Shown here: piece after piece, positions 54,096 to 63,332 of the stretch
Position numbering within the stretch: position 1 is the stretch's first letter
Layout: each line of letters opens with the position of its first letter
NCBI RefSeq assembly: GCF_001543325.1
Contig: NZ_CP013355.1
Location: forward strand, 2,879,001-2,943,000
Reading direction: 5' to 3'
Length of the DNA: 64,000 bases
DNA from: Lutibacter profundi
GTDB taxonomy: Bacteria; Bacteroidota; Bacteroidia; Flavobacteriales; Flavobacteriaceae
Program-made: the position numbers and the translations under genes
Notes under the pieces: generated by a model
Database searches by the model: none
Told to the model about the DNA's origin: nothing
Seen by the model: only the letters and a program-made list of their open reading frames with translations

Positions 54096-54926
54096 GTGGA
54101 GGTAATAAACAACATATTAAACTTTACCATAAATTTTAGTGATAAAATTCAAATAACTATTAAAGGAGTTTTACTCTTAATAACTATATTTTTTGCTACA
54201 AGTTTTTTTCTAAAAGTTATTAGAAAAATTGTAAGCAGAAGATTAGAGGAGGAAGATAAGGATAAGTTTAAAGCAATATTTTCTTTTCTTAAATATTTTA
54301 TTTACGTACTCGTTATAATTATAGCATTAGATTCTCTAGGTGTTAAAATAGGCGTTTTACTTACTAGTTCTGCAGCATTGTTGGTAGGTTTGGGGCTAGG
54401 GCTTCAAACATTGTTTCAAGATATTATTTCAGGTATATTTATGTTGCTAGATAAAACAATTCACATAAATGATATTATTGAAGTTGATGGGAAAGTTGGC
54501 AAAGTTTTTGAAATTAATTTGAGAACAACTAGAGCCATGACAGTTGATGATAAAGTGATAATAATGCCAAACCATATTTTTTTAGCAAGTAGTTTATACA
54601 ATTGGACTCAAAATGGGCAATTGATAATAGAGTCTGTAGATGTAGGTGTTGCTTACGGATCGGATGTTGAAAAGGTAAAAGAATTGCTTTTAGAAACAGG
54701 AATAGAACATCCCAAAGTAATAAATAATAAGAATTTAGATGTACTTTTTATGGATTTTGGAGAAAGTGCCTTGCAGTTTAGATTGCGTTTTTCTACAAAA
54801 GACAGTTTTTCACTGTTTAAAATAAAAAGTGACTTGAGATTTTTAATTGATACTAAATTTAGAGAAAATAATATTCAAATTCCATTTCCACAAAGAGATG
54901 TACATTTAATACAAAAAAAAGAATAG
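54096..54926 (+). CDS. Small-conductance mechanosensitive channel (MscS family)
   Basis: This 276-residue protein begins at a GTG (54096). It has three helices: about 22-42, 62-82 and the pore helix with glycine- and alanine-rich LLTSSAALLVGLGLGLQTLFQD (about 88-107). The beta domain (ILLDKTIHINDIIEVDGKVGKVFEINLRTT, shown in part) and the C-terminal alpha-beta part follow. Such channels open on hypo-osmotic shock. The gene sits 3 bp after the permease and 1 bp before the response regulator, so it is co-translated with stress-linked partners. Confidence 0.93.
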   Translation: MEVINNILNFTINFSDKIQITIKGVLLLITIFFATSFFLKVIRKIVSRRLEEEDKDKFKAIFSFLKYFIYVLVIIIALDSLGVKIGVLLTSSAALLVGLGLGLQTLFQDIISGIFMLLDKTIHINDIIEVDGKVGKVFEINLRTTRAMTVDDKVIIMPNHIFLASSLYNWTQNGQLIIESVDVGVAYGSDVEKVKELLLETGIEHPKVINNKNLDVLFMDFGESALQFRLRFSTKDSFSLFKIKSDLRFLIDTKFRENNIQIPFPQRDVHLIQKKE

Positions 54927-54927
54927 A

Positions 54928-56091
54928 ATGTCAAAGATATTAATAATTGAAGATGAAGCTGCTATACGCAGGGTATTAAAAAAAATAATTTCTGAAGAGA
55001 ATGACTCTTATCAAGTTGAAGAGGCTGAAGACGGTTTAATAGGTTTAGAGATGATTACTAAATCTGATTACGACTTAGTATTGTGTGATATTAAAATGCC
55101 AAAAATGGATGGTATGGAGGTGCTTGAAAAAGCAAAAAAAATAAAATCAGAAATCCCAATAGTAATGATATCAGGTCACGGAGATTTGGATATTGCTGTA
55201 AGTGCAATGCGTTTAGGAGCATTTGATTATATATCGAAACCACCAGATTTAAATCGTTTATTAAATACTGTTCGAAACGCACTGGACAGGAAAGAATTGG
55301 TTGTAGAAAATAAAATTCTTAAGAAAAAAGTTAGCAAGAAATATGAAATGGTGGGAGATAGTGGAGCTATTAGCCATATAAAATCTATGATTGAAAAAGT
55401 TGCTCCAACAGATGCAAGAGTTTTTATTACAGGACCAAATGGAACAGGTAAAGAGATAGTAGCACATTGGCTACACGAAAAAAGTGAAAGAAGAAAAGGA
55501 CCAATGATTGAAGTAAATTGTGCGGCAATTCCATCAGAATTAATTGAAAGCGAATTATTTGGACATGTTAAAGGCTCATTTACAGGAGCAAATAAAGATA
55601 GAGCTGGTAAATTTGAAGCCGCTAATAGAGGAACTATTTTTTTAGATGAAATAGGAGATATGAGCCTTTCAGCACAAGCTAAAGTTTTAAGAGCTTTACA
55701 GGAAAATAAAATTGCAAGAGTTGGTAGCGATAAAGATATAAAAGTTGATGTTAGGGTTATTGCTGCAACAAATAAAGACTTAAAAAAGGAAATTGAAGCA
55801 GGTAATTTTAGAGAAGATTTATACCATAGACTTGCTGTAATATTAATTAAAGTCCCAGCCTTAAATGAAAGAAGAGAAGATATTCCTCTTTTAATTAACT
55901 TTTTTGCTCAGCAAATTGCTGCAGAGCAAGGTACAGCAATAAAATCTTTTTCAAAAAAAGCTATAGAATTGTTGCAAAACTATGATTGGACAGGGAATAT
56001 TAGAGAACTTAGAAATGTTGTAGAACGATTAATAATTTTAGGCGAAAAAGAAATTTCAGAAAATGATGTAAAACTATTTGCTAGTAAATAA
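54928..56091 (+). CDS. Sigma-54-type response regulator without visible DNA-binding domain
   Basis: The 387-residue protein has a receiver domain (1-120) with phosphoacceptor D54, S82 and K104. A sigma-54-interacting AAA+ domain (about 140-375) follows with Walker A GPNGTGKE (169-176), the sigma-54 loop GSFTGA (216-221) in place of GAFTGA, and Walker B TIFLDE (236-241). The chain ends at DVKLFASK, just after the AAA+ lid, so no Fis-type helix-turn-helix is present. Its histidine kinase is not in the window. Target genes are unknown. Confidence 0.92.
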   Translation: MSKILIIEDEAAIRRVLKKIISEENDSYQVEEAEDGLIGLEMITKSDYDLVLCDIKMPKMDGMEVLEKAKKIKSEIPIVMISGHGDLDIAVSAMRLGAFDYISKPPDLNRLLNTVRNALDRKELVVENKILKKKVSKKYEMVGDSGAISHIKSMIEKVAPTDARVFITGPNGTGKEIVAHWLHEKSERRKGPMIEVNCAAIPSELIESELFGHVKGSFTGANKDRAGKFEAANRGTIFLDEIGDMSLSAQAKVLRALQENKIARVGSDKDIKVDVRVIAATNKDLKKEIEAGNFREDLYHRLAVILIKVPALNERREDIPLLINFFAQQIAAEQGTAIKSFSKKAIELLQNYDWTGNIRELRNVVERLIILGEKEISENDVKLFASK

Positions 56092-56099
56092 TTTTAAGA

Positions 56100-56948
56100 A
56101 TGAACAAATTTAAAGTCTCCAAAACTATAAATCTTACTGAAATATCAACAAAAGAACTTGATGAGAAAGCTGTAAAGAAATTAAAAAAGATTCGTAAAAA
56201 AATAAGCAAATTACAAGATACCATGTATGCAGAAGGTAAATATGCGGTATTAATTTGCTTGCAAGGAATGGATACTTCAGGTAAAGATAGTTTAATACGG
56301 GAGGTGTTTAAAGATGTAAATGCTCGTGGTGTAGAGGTTCATAGTTTTAAAGTTCCAACGGAGTTGGAATTAAAACACAATTACCTTTGGCGTCATTATA
56401 TAGCGCTACCAGCAAAAGGGAAAATAGGTGTTTTTAATAGAACACACTATGAAAATGTATTGGTAACTCGTGTACACCCTGAGTATGTTTTTGCAGAAAA
56501 TATTCCCTCGGTAAAAAGTTTAGACGATTTAAATAACGATTTTTATAATAACAGAATGCAAGAGATTAATAATTTTGAAAAATACATTGCCGATAATGGA
56601 ACTATTATTTTGAAATTTTTTCTAAACCTTTCAAAAGAAGAGCAAAAGAATAGACTTTTAAGAAGACTTAGACTGAAAGAAAAAAACTGGAAATTCTCAC
56701 CAGCCGATTTGAAAGAACGTAAATTGTGGGATAACTATCAATATTGTTATCAAGAATTATTAAATAAAACGTCTAATGAAAATGCACCTTGGTTTGTTGT
56801 ACCTGCTGATGATAAACCAACAGCTAGATTAATTGTTGCAGAAACCATTTTAGAAACATTACAGAAATATAACTTTCAAAAACCTGAATTACCACAAAAA
56901 TATAAGGTTGAAGTAGAAAATTATAAAAAACAACTGGAGAGTGAATAG
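56100..56948 (+). CDS. PPK2 family polyphosphate kinase
   Basis: This 282-residue P-loop kinase transfers phosphate between polyphosphate and nucleotides. Walker A is QGMDTSGKDS (residues 55-64), a second motif is GVFNRTHYENVL (110-121), and the lid is ERKLWDNYQYCYQE with arginines before it. Nucleotide class (AMP, ADP or both) cannot be judged by eye. It lies 8 bp after the response regulator, ending the exporter-MscS-regulator-PPK2 series, and fits an energy or osmotic stress theme. Confidence 0.93.
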   Translation: MNKFKVSKTINLTEISTKELDEKAVKKLKKIRKKISKLQDTMYAEGKYAVLICLQGMDTSGKDSLIREVFKDVNARGVEVHSFKVPTELELKHNYLWRHYIALPAKGKIGVFNRTHYENVLVTRVHPEYVFAENIPSVKSLDDLNNDFYNNRMQEINNFEKYIADNGTIILKFFLNLSKEEQKNRLLRRLRLKEKNWKFSPADLKERKLWDNYQYCYQELLNKTSNENAPWFVVPADDKPTARLIVAETILETLQKYNFQKPELPQKYKVEVENYKKQLESE

Positions 56949-57033
56949 TTAAACTCTAAAAAACAACTTAATTAAAAACTTAAAATTTACCTTTCAAGGT
57001 TGTATATTTACCATCTAATTATTTAAAAACCCT

Positions 57034-57852
57034 ATGGATTTAAAATTAAAGAAACCTATTGTTTTTTTCGATTTAGAAACAACAGGAATAAACATTGCAA
57101 AAGACAGGATTGTTGAAATTTCAATTTTAAAAGTGTTCCCAAATGGGAATAAAGAAAGTAAAACATGGTTGGTTAATCCTGAAATGGAAATACCTAAAGA
57201 AGCATCAGACATTCACGGAATTACCAATGAGAAAGTAGTTACAGAACCTACATTTAATGAGTTAGCTTTAGAAATTAGTAAAATGATTGAAGGTTGTGAT
57301 TTGGCAGGGTTTAATTCGAATAGATTTGATATTCCTCTTTTAGCCGAAGAAATGTTGAGAGCTAAAGTTGATTTTAATATGAATGACAGAGTGGCTATTG
57401 ATGTTCAAGTTATTTTTCATAAAAAAGAAGAAAGAACTTTAAGTGCTGGATATCAGTTTTATTGTGGTAAAAGTTTAGAAAATGCACATTCTGCTGAAGC
57501 AGATACCAATGCAACCTATGAAATTTTAAAAGCACAATTAGATAAATATGATGATTTAGAAAATGATGTAACTTTTTTAAATGAATATTCAACGTTTAAA
57601 AAGCGAGCCGATTTTGCAGGGTTTATACTTTTTGATGATGATGGTGAAGAAATTTTTACTTTTGGGAAGTATAAAAATTACAAGGTTAAAGATGTTTTGA
57701 AGAAAGATAAAGGGTATTTTTCTTGGATACAAAATGCAGATTTTCCGTTATATACAAAAAAAGTGTTAGTAGAAATTAAAGAAAAAGTATTTCCACAAAA
57801 AAAACAAAATACAATTGATGATTTAAAAAATAAATTCAATCAAAAATTATAA
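57034..57852 (+). CDS. 3'-5' exonuclease, DnaQ-like with DUF3820-type tail
   Basis: The 272-residue protein has a DEDDh exonuclease domain (about 1-175): FFDLETTG (D-E pair, about residues 12-19), GFNSNRFDIPLLAEEM (about 93-108) and HSAEADTNATYEI with the histidine and final aspartate (about 151-163). The tail (about 200-260, FGKYKNYKVKDVLKKD and YFSWI) resembles the small DUF3820 domain found with such exonucleases. It may act in DNA repair or proofreading. The next gene starts 4 bp later. Confidence 0.92.
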   Translation: MDLKLKKPIVFFDLETTGINIAKDRIVEISILKVFPNGNKESKTWLVNPEMEIPKEASDIHGITNEKVVTEPTFNELALEISKMIEGCDLAGFNSNRFDIPLLAEEMLRAKVDFNMNDRVAIDVQVIFHKKEERTLSAGYQFYCGKSLENAHSAEADTNATYEILKAQLDKYDDLENDVTFLNEYSTFKKRADFAGFILFDDDGEEIFTFGKYKNYKVKDVLKKDKGYFSWIQNADFPLYTKKVLVEIKEKVFPQKKQNTIDDLKNKFNQKL

Positions 57853-57856
57853 CAAT

Positions 57857-58342
57857 ATGCTAGTGAATTTTGAGAGCCTATCAGACACATCTAGAATTTG
57901 GATATACCAATCAAATAGAGAGTTTTCTGAAAATGAAGTTGAAATTATTAAATTAAAAATAGAAGATTTTATTAAAAATTGGAAACGTCATGGTGAAGAC
58001 TTAAAAGCTTCATACCAAATAAAGTACAATCAATTTATTATTTTGGCCGTTGATGAAGAATTTAATGAAGTTTCAGGTTGTTCAATTGATGCCTCAGTTA
58101 ATTTAATAAAACAATTAGAAAAGGAGTTTAATTTAGATTTAACAAATAAATTAAACATATCGTTTAAAGTTAATAACAGTATAAATATTGTGAGCTTGTC
58201 TGATTTTCAACATTATGCAAAACAAGGAAAAATTAATTTAAACACAATTGTATTTAATAATATGGTTGCTACAAAAGTAGATTTAATTAATAACTGGGAA
58301 GTAACAGCTGATAAAAGTTGGCACAAACGTTTTTTTGTATAA
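57857..58342 (+). CDS. Conserved Bacteroidota protein (often mislabelled ABC transporter ATPase)
   Basis: This 161-residue protein has the recognisable RIWIYQSNREFSENEV opening and a central GCSIDASVNLI (about residues 74-84). I see no Walker A, Walker B or ABC signature, so the frequent database name 'ABC transporter ATPase' for this family is not supported by the sequence. It lies 4 bp after the exonuclease gene and is probably co-transcribed with it. The function is unknown. Confidence 0.8.
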   Translation: MLVNFESLSDTSRIWIYQSNREFSENEVEIIKLKIEDFIKNWKRHGEDLKASYQIKYNQFIILAVDEEFNEVSGCSIDASVNLIKQLEKEFNLDLTNKLNISFKVNNSINIVSLSDFQHYAKQGKINLNTIVFNNMVATKVDLINNWEVTADKSWHKRFFV

Positions 58343-58456
58343 TATTTTAAGAACTTTCTTTTCCTGAGAATAAATATTCAACTGTTGGGAAATAAATAAG
58401 AATCCATAAATTCAAATTGAAAAAGGATATTTCTGCGGTTAAACAATTATAAATTT

Positions 58457-61375
58457 ATGATTAAAAATATACTTTTCATATTTATAGTGTTAAATAGCAC
58501 CTTTTTACAAGCTCAAAAGTTTGATCCATTAATAGTTAAAGACTCATTAACTCAAAAACAATGGGTAGATTCTTTGTTAAATAATATGACTGTTGATGAA
58601 AAAATAGGTCAGTTATTAATGGTTCAGGCATATTCAAATAAAGATAGAAATCACACCATTTTTATTAAAAATTTAATTGAGAAATTTCACATTGGTGGTC
58701 TCGTTTTTATGCAAGGAACACCTGAAAAACAAGCTCAATTAAATAATATATATCAATCAATTTCTAAAGTCCCATTACTTATTGGTATTACAGCAGAATG
58801 GGGCTTGGAAATGCGTTTAAAAAACACCTATCGATTTCCTTGGAATATGACACTTGGAGCAATAAGAGATGATAAATTAATTGAAGAATTTGGAGCACAA
58901 ATGGGGAAGCAGTGTAAACGATTGGGAATTCACATTAATTTTGCACCTGTAGTTGATATAAATACAAATCCAGATAATCCAATAATAGGGAATAGGTCTT
59001 TTGGAGAAAGTAGAGAAAATGTAACTAAGAAAGCGTTGGCATTTATAAAAGGAATACAAAGTGAAAATGTATTTGCCTGTGCAAAACATTTTCCAGGTCA
59101 TGGAGATACAAATATAGATTCACATACTGCTTTGCCAGTTTTAGATTTTGGTAAGAATAGATTAGATTCAATAGAGTTATACCCATATAAACAACTTATT
59201 GCAAAAGGGTTGTCTACTATTATGGTTGCTCATTTAAGCGTAAAAGCATTAGAGCCTAATGTAGAATTACCTACATCACTCTCATACCAAGTAGTTACTA
59301 GTCTATTAAAAGAAAAATTAAATTTTAACGGGTTAATTATAACTGATGCATTAAACATGAAAGGAGCATCAGGTTTTGCAAAACCAGGTGAAATTGAATT
59401 ACTAGCAATGCTTGCAGGGAACGATATTTTGTTAGTACCAGAGAATGTGCCAGCTGCAATTTTATATATTAAAAATGCATTACAAGAAAAAATAATTTCT
59501 GAAGAACGATTAAATTATTCAGTACGGAAAATATTAAAAGCCAAATATTGGGCGGGTTTATCTAATTTTAAATTAGTTGAATTAGATAATTTACAAAAAG
59601 ATTTAAATTCTATTGAAAATGAATTATTATATAGAAAATTGATTAAAAACTCAATAACGTTATTAAAAAATGATTCTTTAGTAGTGCCAATTCAGAATTT
59701 AGATAAGAAGAAAATTGCCTATGTTAAACTTGGTGATGCAGAAAATACTGATTTTATTAAAACGTTGAGAAACTACACAGCTATTGATGTGGTTTCAAGT
59801 GAAAATTTAGATGAACTGATAGAGAAATTAGAGCCGTATAATTTAGTAATAGTAGGTTTTCATAAATCTGATCTAGGATTTAGAGATGAGTACCATTTTA
59901 AAGATTCAGAATTGGTTTGGTTACAAGAAATTGCAAGAACCAATACTGTTATTTTAGATGTGTTTGCAAATCCATATTGTTTATTGCAACTTAAAACATT
60001 TAAAAATATTAATGGGCTTTTGCTTTCATATCAAAATAGTAAATTATCACAAAATATTTCAGCTCAAATGCTTTTTGGAGCAATAGAAATTAAAGGGAAA
60101 ATACCTGTTTCAATTAAAAAGGTATTTTCGGTAGGACATGGCCTTCAAACAAAGTCATTAAAGCGTTTGGCATATTCTATTCCTGAAGAAGTTGGTTTAA
60201 GTAGTCAAAAACTGAAAAGAATAGATTCTTTAGCTAACGTTGTCATTCGTAAAAAAATGACTCCAGGAATGCAAATTCTAGTAGCTAGAAAAGGGAAGGT
60301 AGTTTACAATAAAAGTTTTGGTTTTCATACTTATCAACAAAAATTACCTGTTCAAAATAGTGATATTTATGATATTGCTTCTATGACTAAAATTATAGCT
60401 TCATTACCTCTTATTATGGAACTTGAAGAAAAAGGAGTTTTAAGTTTAGAGAGTTCTATGGGTAGTTTATTACCTAAATTTAAAAATACGAATAAAGATA
60501 CTTTAACTGTTAAAGAAGTACTTTCTCATTATGCAAGATTAAAACCTTGGATTCCATTTTATATGTTTACGTTAGATAGCATAACCCATAAACCTTCAAA
60601 AGAATTTTATAGAGGAATAAAATCAAGTAAATTCAATATAAAAGTAGCAGACAAGCTATTTTTAAGAAGAGATTATCCTTCAATAATGATGGATAGTATA
60701 ATTAATTCAGAACAGCGTTTGAGAGAAGGGTATAAGTATAGTGATTTGTCGTTTTATATTTTTAAAGATTTTATAGAAAATTACTATAAAAAAAATTTAA
60801 ATGAATTGACTCAACAACACTTTTTTAAAGCACTAGGAGCAAATAAAACAACGTATTTACCTTTAGATAAATTTCAGAAAAATAGTATTGTACCAACGGA
60901 AAAAGATAATTCCTATCGGAATCAATTGTTACAAGGGTACGTGCATGATATGGGTGCAGCAATGCAGGGAGGCATAGGTGGTCATGCGGGGTTGTTTTCA
61001 AATGCCAATGATATTTCTAAAATGATGCAGTTGTATTTACAAAAAGGTTATTATGGAGGGAAACAGTATTTTCAATCTAAAACTATAAACAAATTTAACC
61101 ATCGTTACTATGCAAATAATGGGGTTAGAAGAGGTGTTGGTTTTGATAAACCTCAATTAAAGGCAAAAGAAAAAGCTACTTGTGGTTGTGTTTCTGATGA
61201 AAGTTTTGGACATAGTGGTTTTACGGGTACTTATACTTGGGTTGATCCTAAAACTGAAATTATATATGTTTTTTTATCTAATAGAGTGTTTCCAACAATG
61301 AATAATAAGGACTTAGTAAAAAACAATATTAGAATAGAAATACAGCAGTTAATACAAGATGCAATTACAGATTAA
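58457..61375 (+). CDS. GH3 beta-N-acetylglucosaminidase-like / serine hydrolase fusion
   Basis: The 972-residue exported protein (signal peptide about 1-20, TFLQAQ) joins two enzymes. Residues about 35-380 are a NagZ-like GH3 barrel with KHFPGHGD (210-217), the Asp-His acid dyad (D221, H223) and the nucleophile D297 in TDALNM. A middle domain follows. Residues about 590-970 are a beta-lactamase-class-C-like serine hydrolase with S642-x-x-K645 and the motifs YSD and HSGFTGT. Together they suggest trimming of peptidoglycan sugars and peptides. The usual aspartate before AEWG is threonine (ITAEWG, T112). Confidence 0.9.
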   Translation: MIKNILFIFIVLNSTFLQAQKFDPLIVKDSLTQKQWVDSLLNNMTVDEKIGQLLMVQAYSNKDRNHTIFIKNLIEKFHIGGLVFMQGTPEKQAQLNNIYQSISKVPLLIGITAEWGLEMRLKNTYRFPWNMTLGAIRDDKLIEEFGAQMGKQCKRLGIHINFAPVVDINTNPDNPIIGNRSFGESRENVTKKALAFIKGIQSENVFACAKHFPGHGDTNIDSHTALPVLDFGKNRLDSIELYPYKQLIAKGLSTIMVAHLSVKALEPNVELPTSLSYQVVTSLLKEKLNFNGLIITDALNMKGASGFAKPGEIELLAMLAGNDILLVPENVPAAILYIKNALQEKIISEERLNYSVRKILKAKYWAGLSNFKLVELDNLQKDLNSIENELLYRKLIKNSITLLKNDSLVVPIQNLDKKKIAYVKLGDAENTDFIKTLRNYTAIDVVSSENLDELIEKLEPYNLVIVGFHKSDLGFRDEYHFKDSELVWLQEIARTNTVILDVFANPYCLLQLKTFKNINGLLLSYQNSKLSQNISAQMLFGAIEIKGKIPVSIKKVFSVGHGLQTKSLKRLAYSIPEEVGLSSQKLKRIDSLANVVIRKKMTPGMQILVARKGKVVYNKSFGFHTYQQKLPVQNSDIYDIASMTKIIASLPLIMELEEKGVLSLESSMGSLLPKFKNTNKDTLTVKEVLSHYARLKPWIPFYMFTLDSITHKPSKEFYRGIKSSKFNIKVADKLFLRRDYPSIMMDSIINSEQRLREGYKYSDLSFYIFKDFIENYYKKNLNELTQQHFFKALGANKTTYLPLDKFQKNSIVPTEKDNSYRNQLLQGYVHDMGAAMQGGIGGHAGLFSNANDISKMMQLYLQKGYYGGKQYFQSKTINKFNHRYYANNGVRRGVGFDKPQLKAKEKATCGCVSDESFGHSGFTGTYTWVDPKTEIIYVFLSNRVFPTMNNKDLVKNNIRIEIQQLIQDAITD

Positions 61376-62414
61376 CAATCATTGTTTTTTTAGAAATAAT
61401 TCCTAGTACAATGCTAATAATCAAGTAAATTAGTGCATATTTCAAGTTAAAAAAACAATAAACAATATAGGTTTGGATAAGATAAAATATTGGAAAAACT
61501 GTTAGTATTAAAGCAAATCTAAATGTATTGGTAAATACTGGGTCTTTAATAGTTGACTTTAAATATTTCCAAATTAATAATGGAAAAATACTATTTACTT
61601 TTGCAAGTAAATGAACTGGAGCAAACCAATTAACCTGTATTTTCTTAGCAGTAGGTATTGGTAATTTATCAATGTTTTTTAGTATTTCATTAACTTCATA
61701 GGGGTTTGTATAATCTACTTTGAGAGCATTCAATTTAGTTATAATTTTATTGTAATTATCTTTGTCTTCGATGTGAACCGTTATTTTTTTTAAAGCTGAA
61801 GACACTTCGTTAATTATATTCAAAAATCTAACATCTGGATTTTCAACGTTAATAAATGTATTTACCAAAATGGGTTTTCCGTAGTAAATTGAAACACTAC
61901 TTGGGAAATTTAAATGAGAATCGTAATTGATACCTACAGGAACAATTAGTATTTTTAAATTGGGGTATTTTTGAAGTGTACCTAAAATAATACGAGCGAA
62001 TCCTTTTTTTAAAGGAAAAATTCTTCGTTCTAAATGATGGTTTCCTTCTGCAAAAATTTCAATGGATCCTTCATTTTTTAGAATTTCGAAACATTGTTTA
62101 AAAATAAAAATATTTTTTTCAACGGTATTAATTCCATCTCTAATTCTATATACAGGAATCATATTTAAACTCCTAAGTATTTTATCAACTATTTTATTCT
62201 TAAAAGCAGAGGCTCTTGTTAAAAAGTGAATGTTTCTTTTGGTAGTTGTAGGTATTAAAATGGCATCAATAAGTGCATTTTGATGATTACCAACAAATAG
62301 TACCGCTCCTTTTTTAGGAATATTTTCTTTGCCAGAAATTATTATCTTTTTGTGTAAAAAGAAAAGTCCGATTTTCACATAAAATTTAATTATATTATAC
62401 CAAAGGTGCTTCAA
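61365..62414 (-). CDS. PlsC-like lysophospholipid acyltransferase
   Basis: This 349-residue membrane-associated acyltransferase shows GNHQNALIDAIL, the NHxxxxD catalytic motif (about residues 42-47), and the second motif FAEGNHHLERRIFPLKKG with the substrate-binding EG pair (about 121-137). A hydrophobic C-terminal part has two to three segments. It probably adds acyl chains to glycerol phosphate or a related lipid. Its stop overlaps the GH3 gene by 11 bp convergently, and the symporter gene ends 4 bp upstream of its start on the same strand. Confidence 0.88.
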   Translation of the reverse strand: MKHLWYNIIKFYVKIGLFFLHKKIIISGKENIPKKGAVLFVGNHQNALIDAILIPTTTKRNIHFLTRASAFKNKIVDKILRSLNMIPVYRIRDGINTVEKNIFIFKQCFEILKNEGSIEIFAEGNHHLERRIFPLKKGFARIILGTLQKYPNLKILIVPVGINYDSHLNFPSSVSIYYGKPILVNTFINVENPDVRFLNIINEVSSALKKITVHIEDKDNYNKIITKLNALKVDYTNPYEVNEILKNIDKLPIPTAKKIQVNWFAPVHLLAKVNSIFPLLIWKYLKSTIKDPVFTNTFRFALILTVFPIFYLIQTYIVYCFFNLKYALIYLIISIVLGIISKKTMIVNL

Positions 62415-62418
62415 GCTA

Positions 62419-63324
62419 TTATTCTTTTATTTTCTGTTTAGACCAATATGTGGCTAATAATAATCCTGAAATTATATCCCAAATTGCCCAAAAAGCAACA
62501 AGTAATGCCATACCTCCAAGTCCATTAAAAAAACTAAAAATAAGTAATAATCCTAATCCAGAGTTTTGAATTCCTGTTTCAATAGAAAGGGTTCTTTGAT
62601 TTTTTCGAGAAAGTTTCATTGCTTTTGCAAAATAAAAGCCAGTTAACAGTGCTAGTAAATTATGAGCAACTACCAAAATAAGTACATATTCAACATAATT
62701 TATAAAAATATCAAAATTGTCATAAAAGGCTATTACAATAAAAATCATAAAAATGACTAGGGAAATTGGTTTTAAAATTTTTGATAATTTTTTTGATAAA
62801 TTTTTATAATATTTATTAAATAACATTCCAAGAATAAGGGGAATTCCTAAAATTAAAGTAACTAATTTGGCTAATTCCCATGGGTTTAACTCTACTTTTT
62901 GAAGTATTTGAGCTGTTGGAGCGTATAAATTACCCCAAAATTCTAGATTAAAAGGAGTCATTACTAATGAAACCAAGGTTGCAAATGCTGTTAAACTAAC
63001 TGAAAGAGCTGTATTACCTTTTGCCATTTGAGTCATAAAATTAGAAATATTACCACCGGGACAAGCAGCAACCATCATCATTCCCAATGCAATACTTGGC
63101 ATTGGATTTACCAATTTTATAAAAATGAAAGTTACTAAGGGCAATAGTATAAATTGAGAAAAAATACCTGTAAATAGGATTCTTGGGTTTTTAAATAACC
63201 GTTTAAAATCATCTATTGTAATTCCAAGAGCAACTCCAAACATAATTATAGCAAGTGTTACATTTAAAACCCATAAGCCTTCAGTATCAAAATTTATTTT
63301 TAATGAATCTAAATTTTCGTTCAT
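62419..63324 (-). CDS. Bile acid:sodium symporter family protein
   Basis: This 301-residue polytopic membrane protein has about nine to ten hydrophobic helices. The conserved AACPGGNISNFMTQMAKGNTALSVS (about residues 87-111, quoted only in part) and ETGIQNSGLGLLL (about 249-261) form the crossed sodium-binding region of the SBF family. Substrates in bacteria range from bile acids to pantoate or other organic acids, so the cargo here is open. It lies between DUF4159 (8 bp) and PlsC (4 bp), probably in one operon. Confidence 0.92.
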   Translation of the reverse strand: MNENLDSLKINFDTEGLWVLNVTLAIIMFGVALGITIDDFKRLFKNPRILFTGIFSQFILLPLVTFIFIKLVNPMPSIALGMMMVAACPGGNISNFMTQMAKGNTALSVSLTAFATLVSLVMTPFNLEFWGNLYAPTAQILQKVELNPWELAKLVTLILGIPLILGMLFNKYYKNLSKKLSKILKPISLVIFMIFIVIAFYDNFDIFINYVEYVLILVVAHNLLALLTGFYFAKAMKLSRKNQRTLSIETGIQNSGLGLLLIFSFFNGLGGMALLVAFWAIWDIISGLLLATYWSKQKIKE

Positions 63325-63332
63325 AGTTTTAA

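Noticed and set aside
57857..58342. ABC transporter ATPase annotation
   Set aside because: The protein has no Walker A, Walker B or ABC signature and is far too short.
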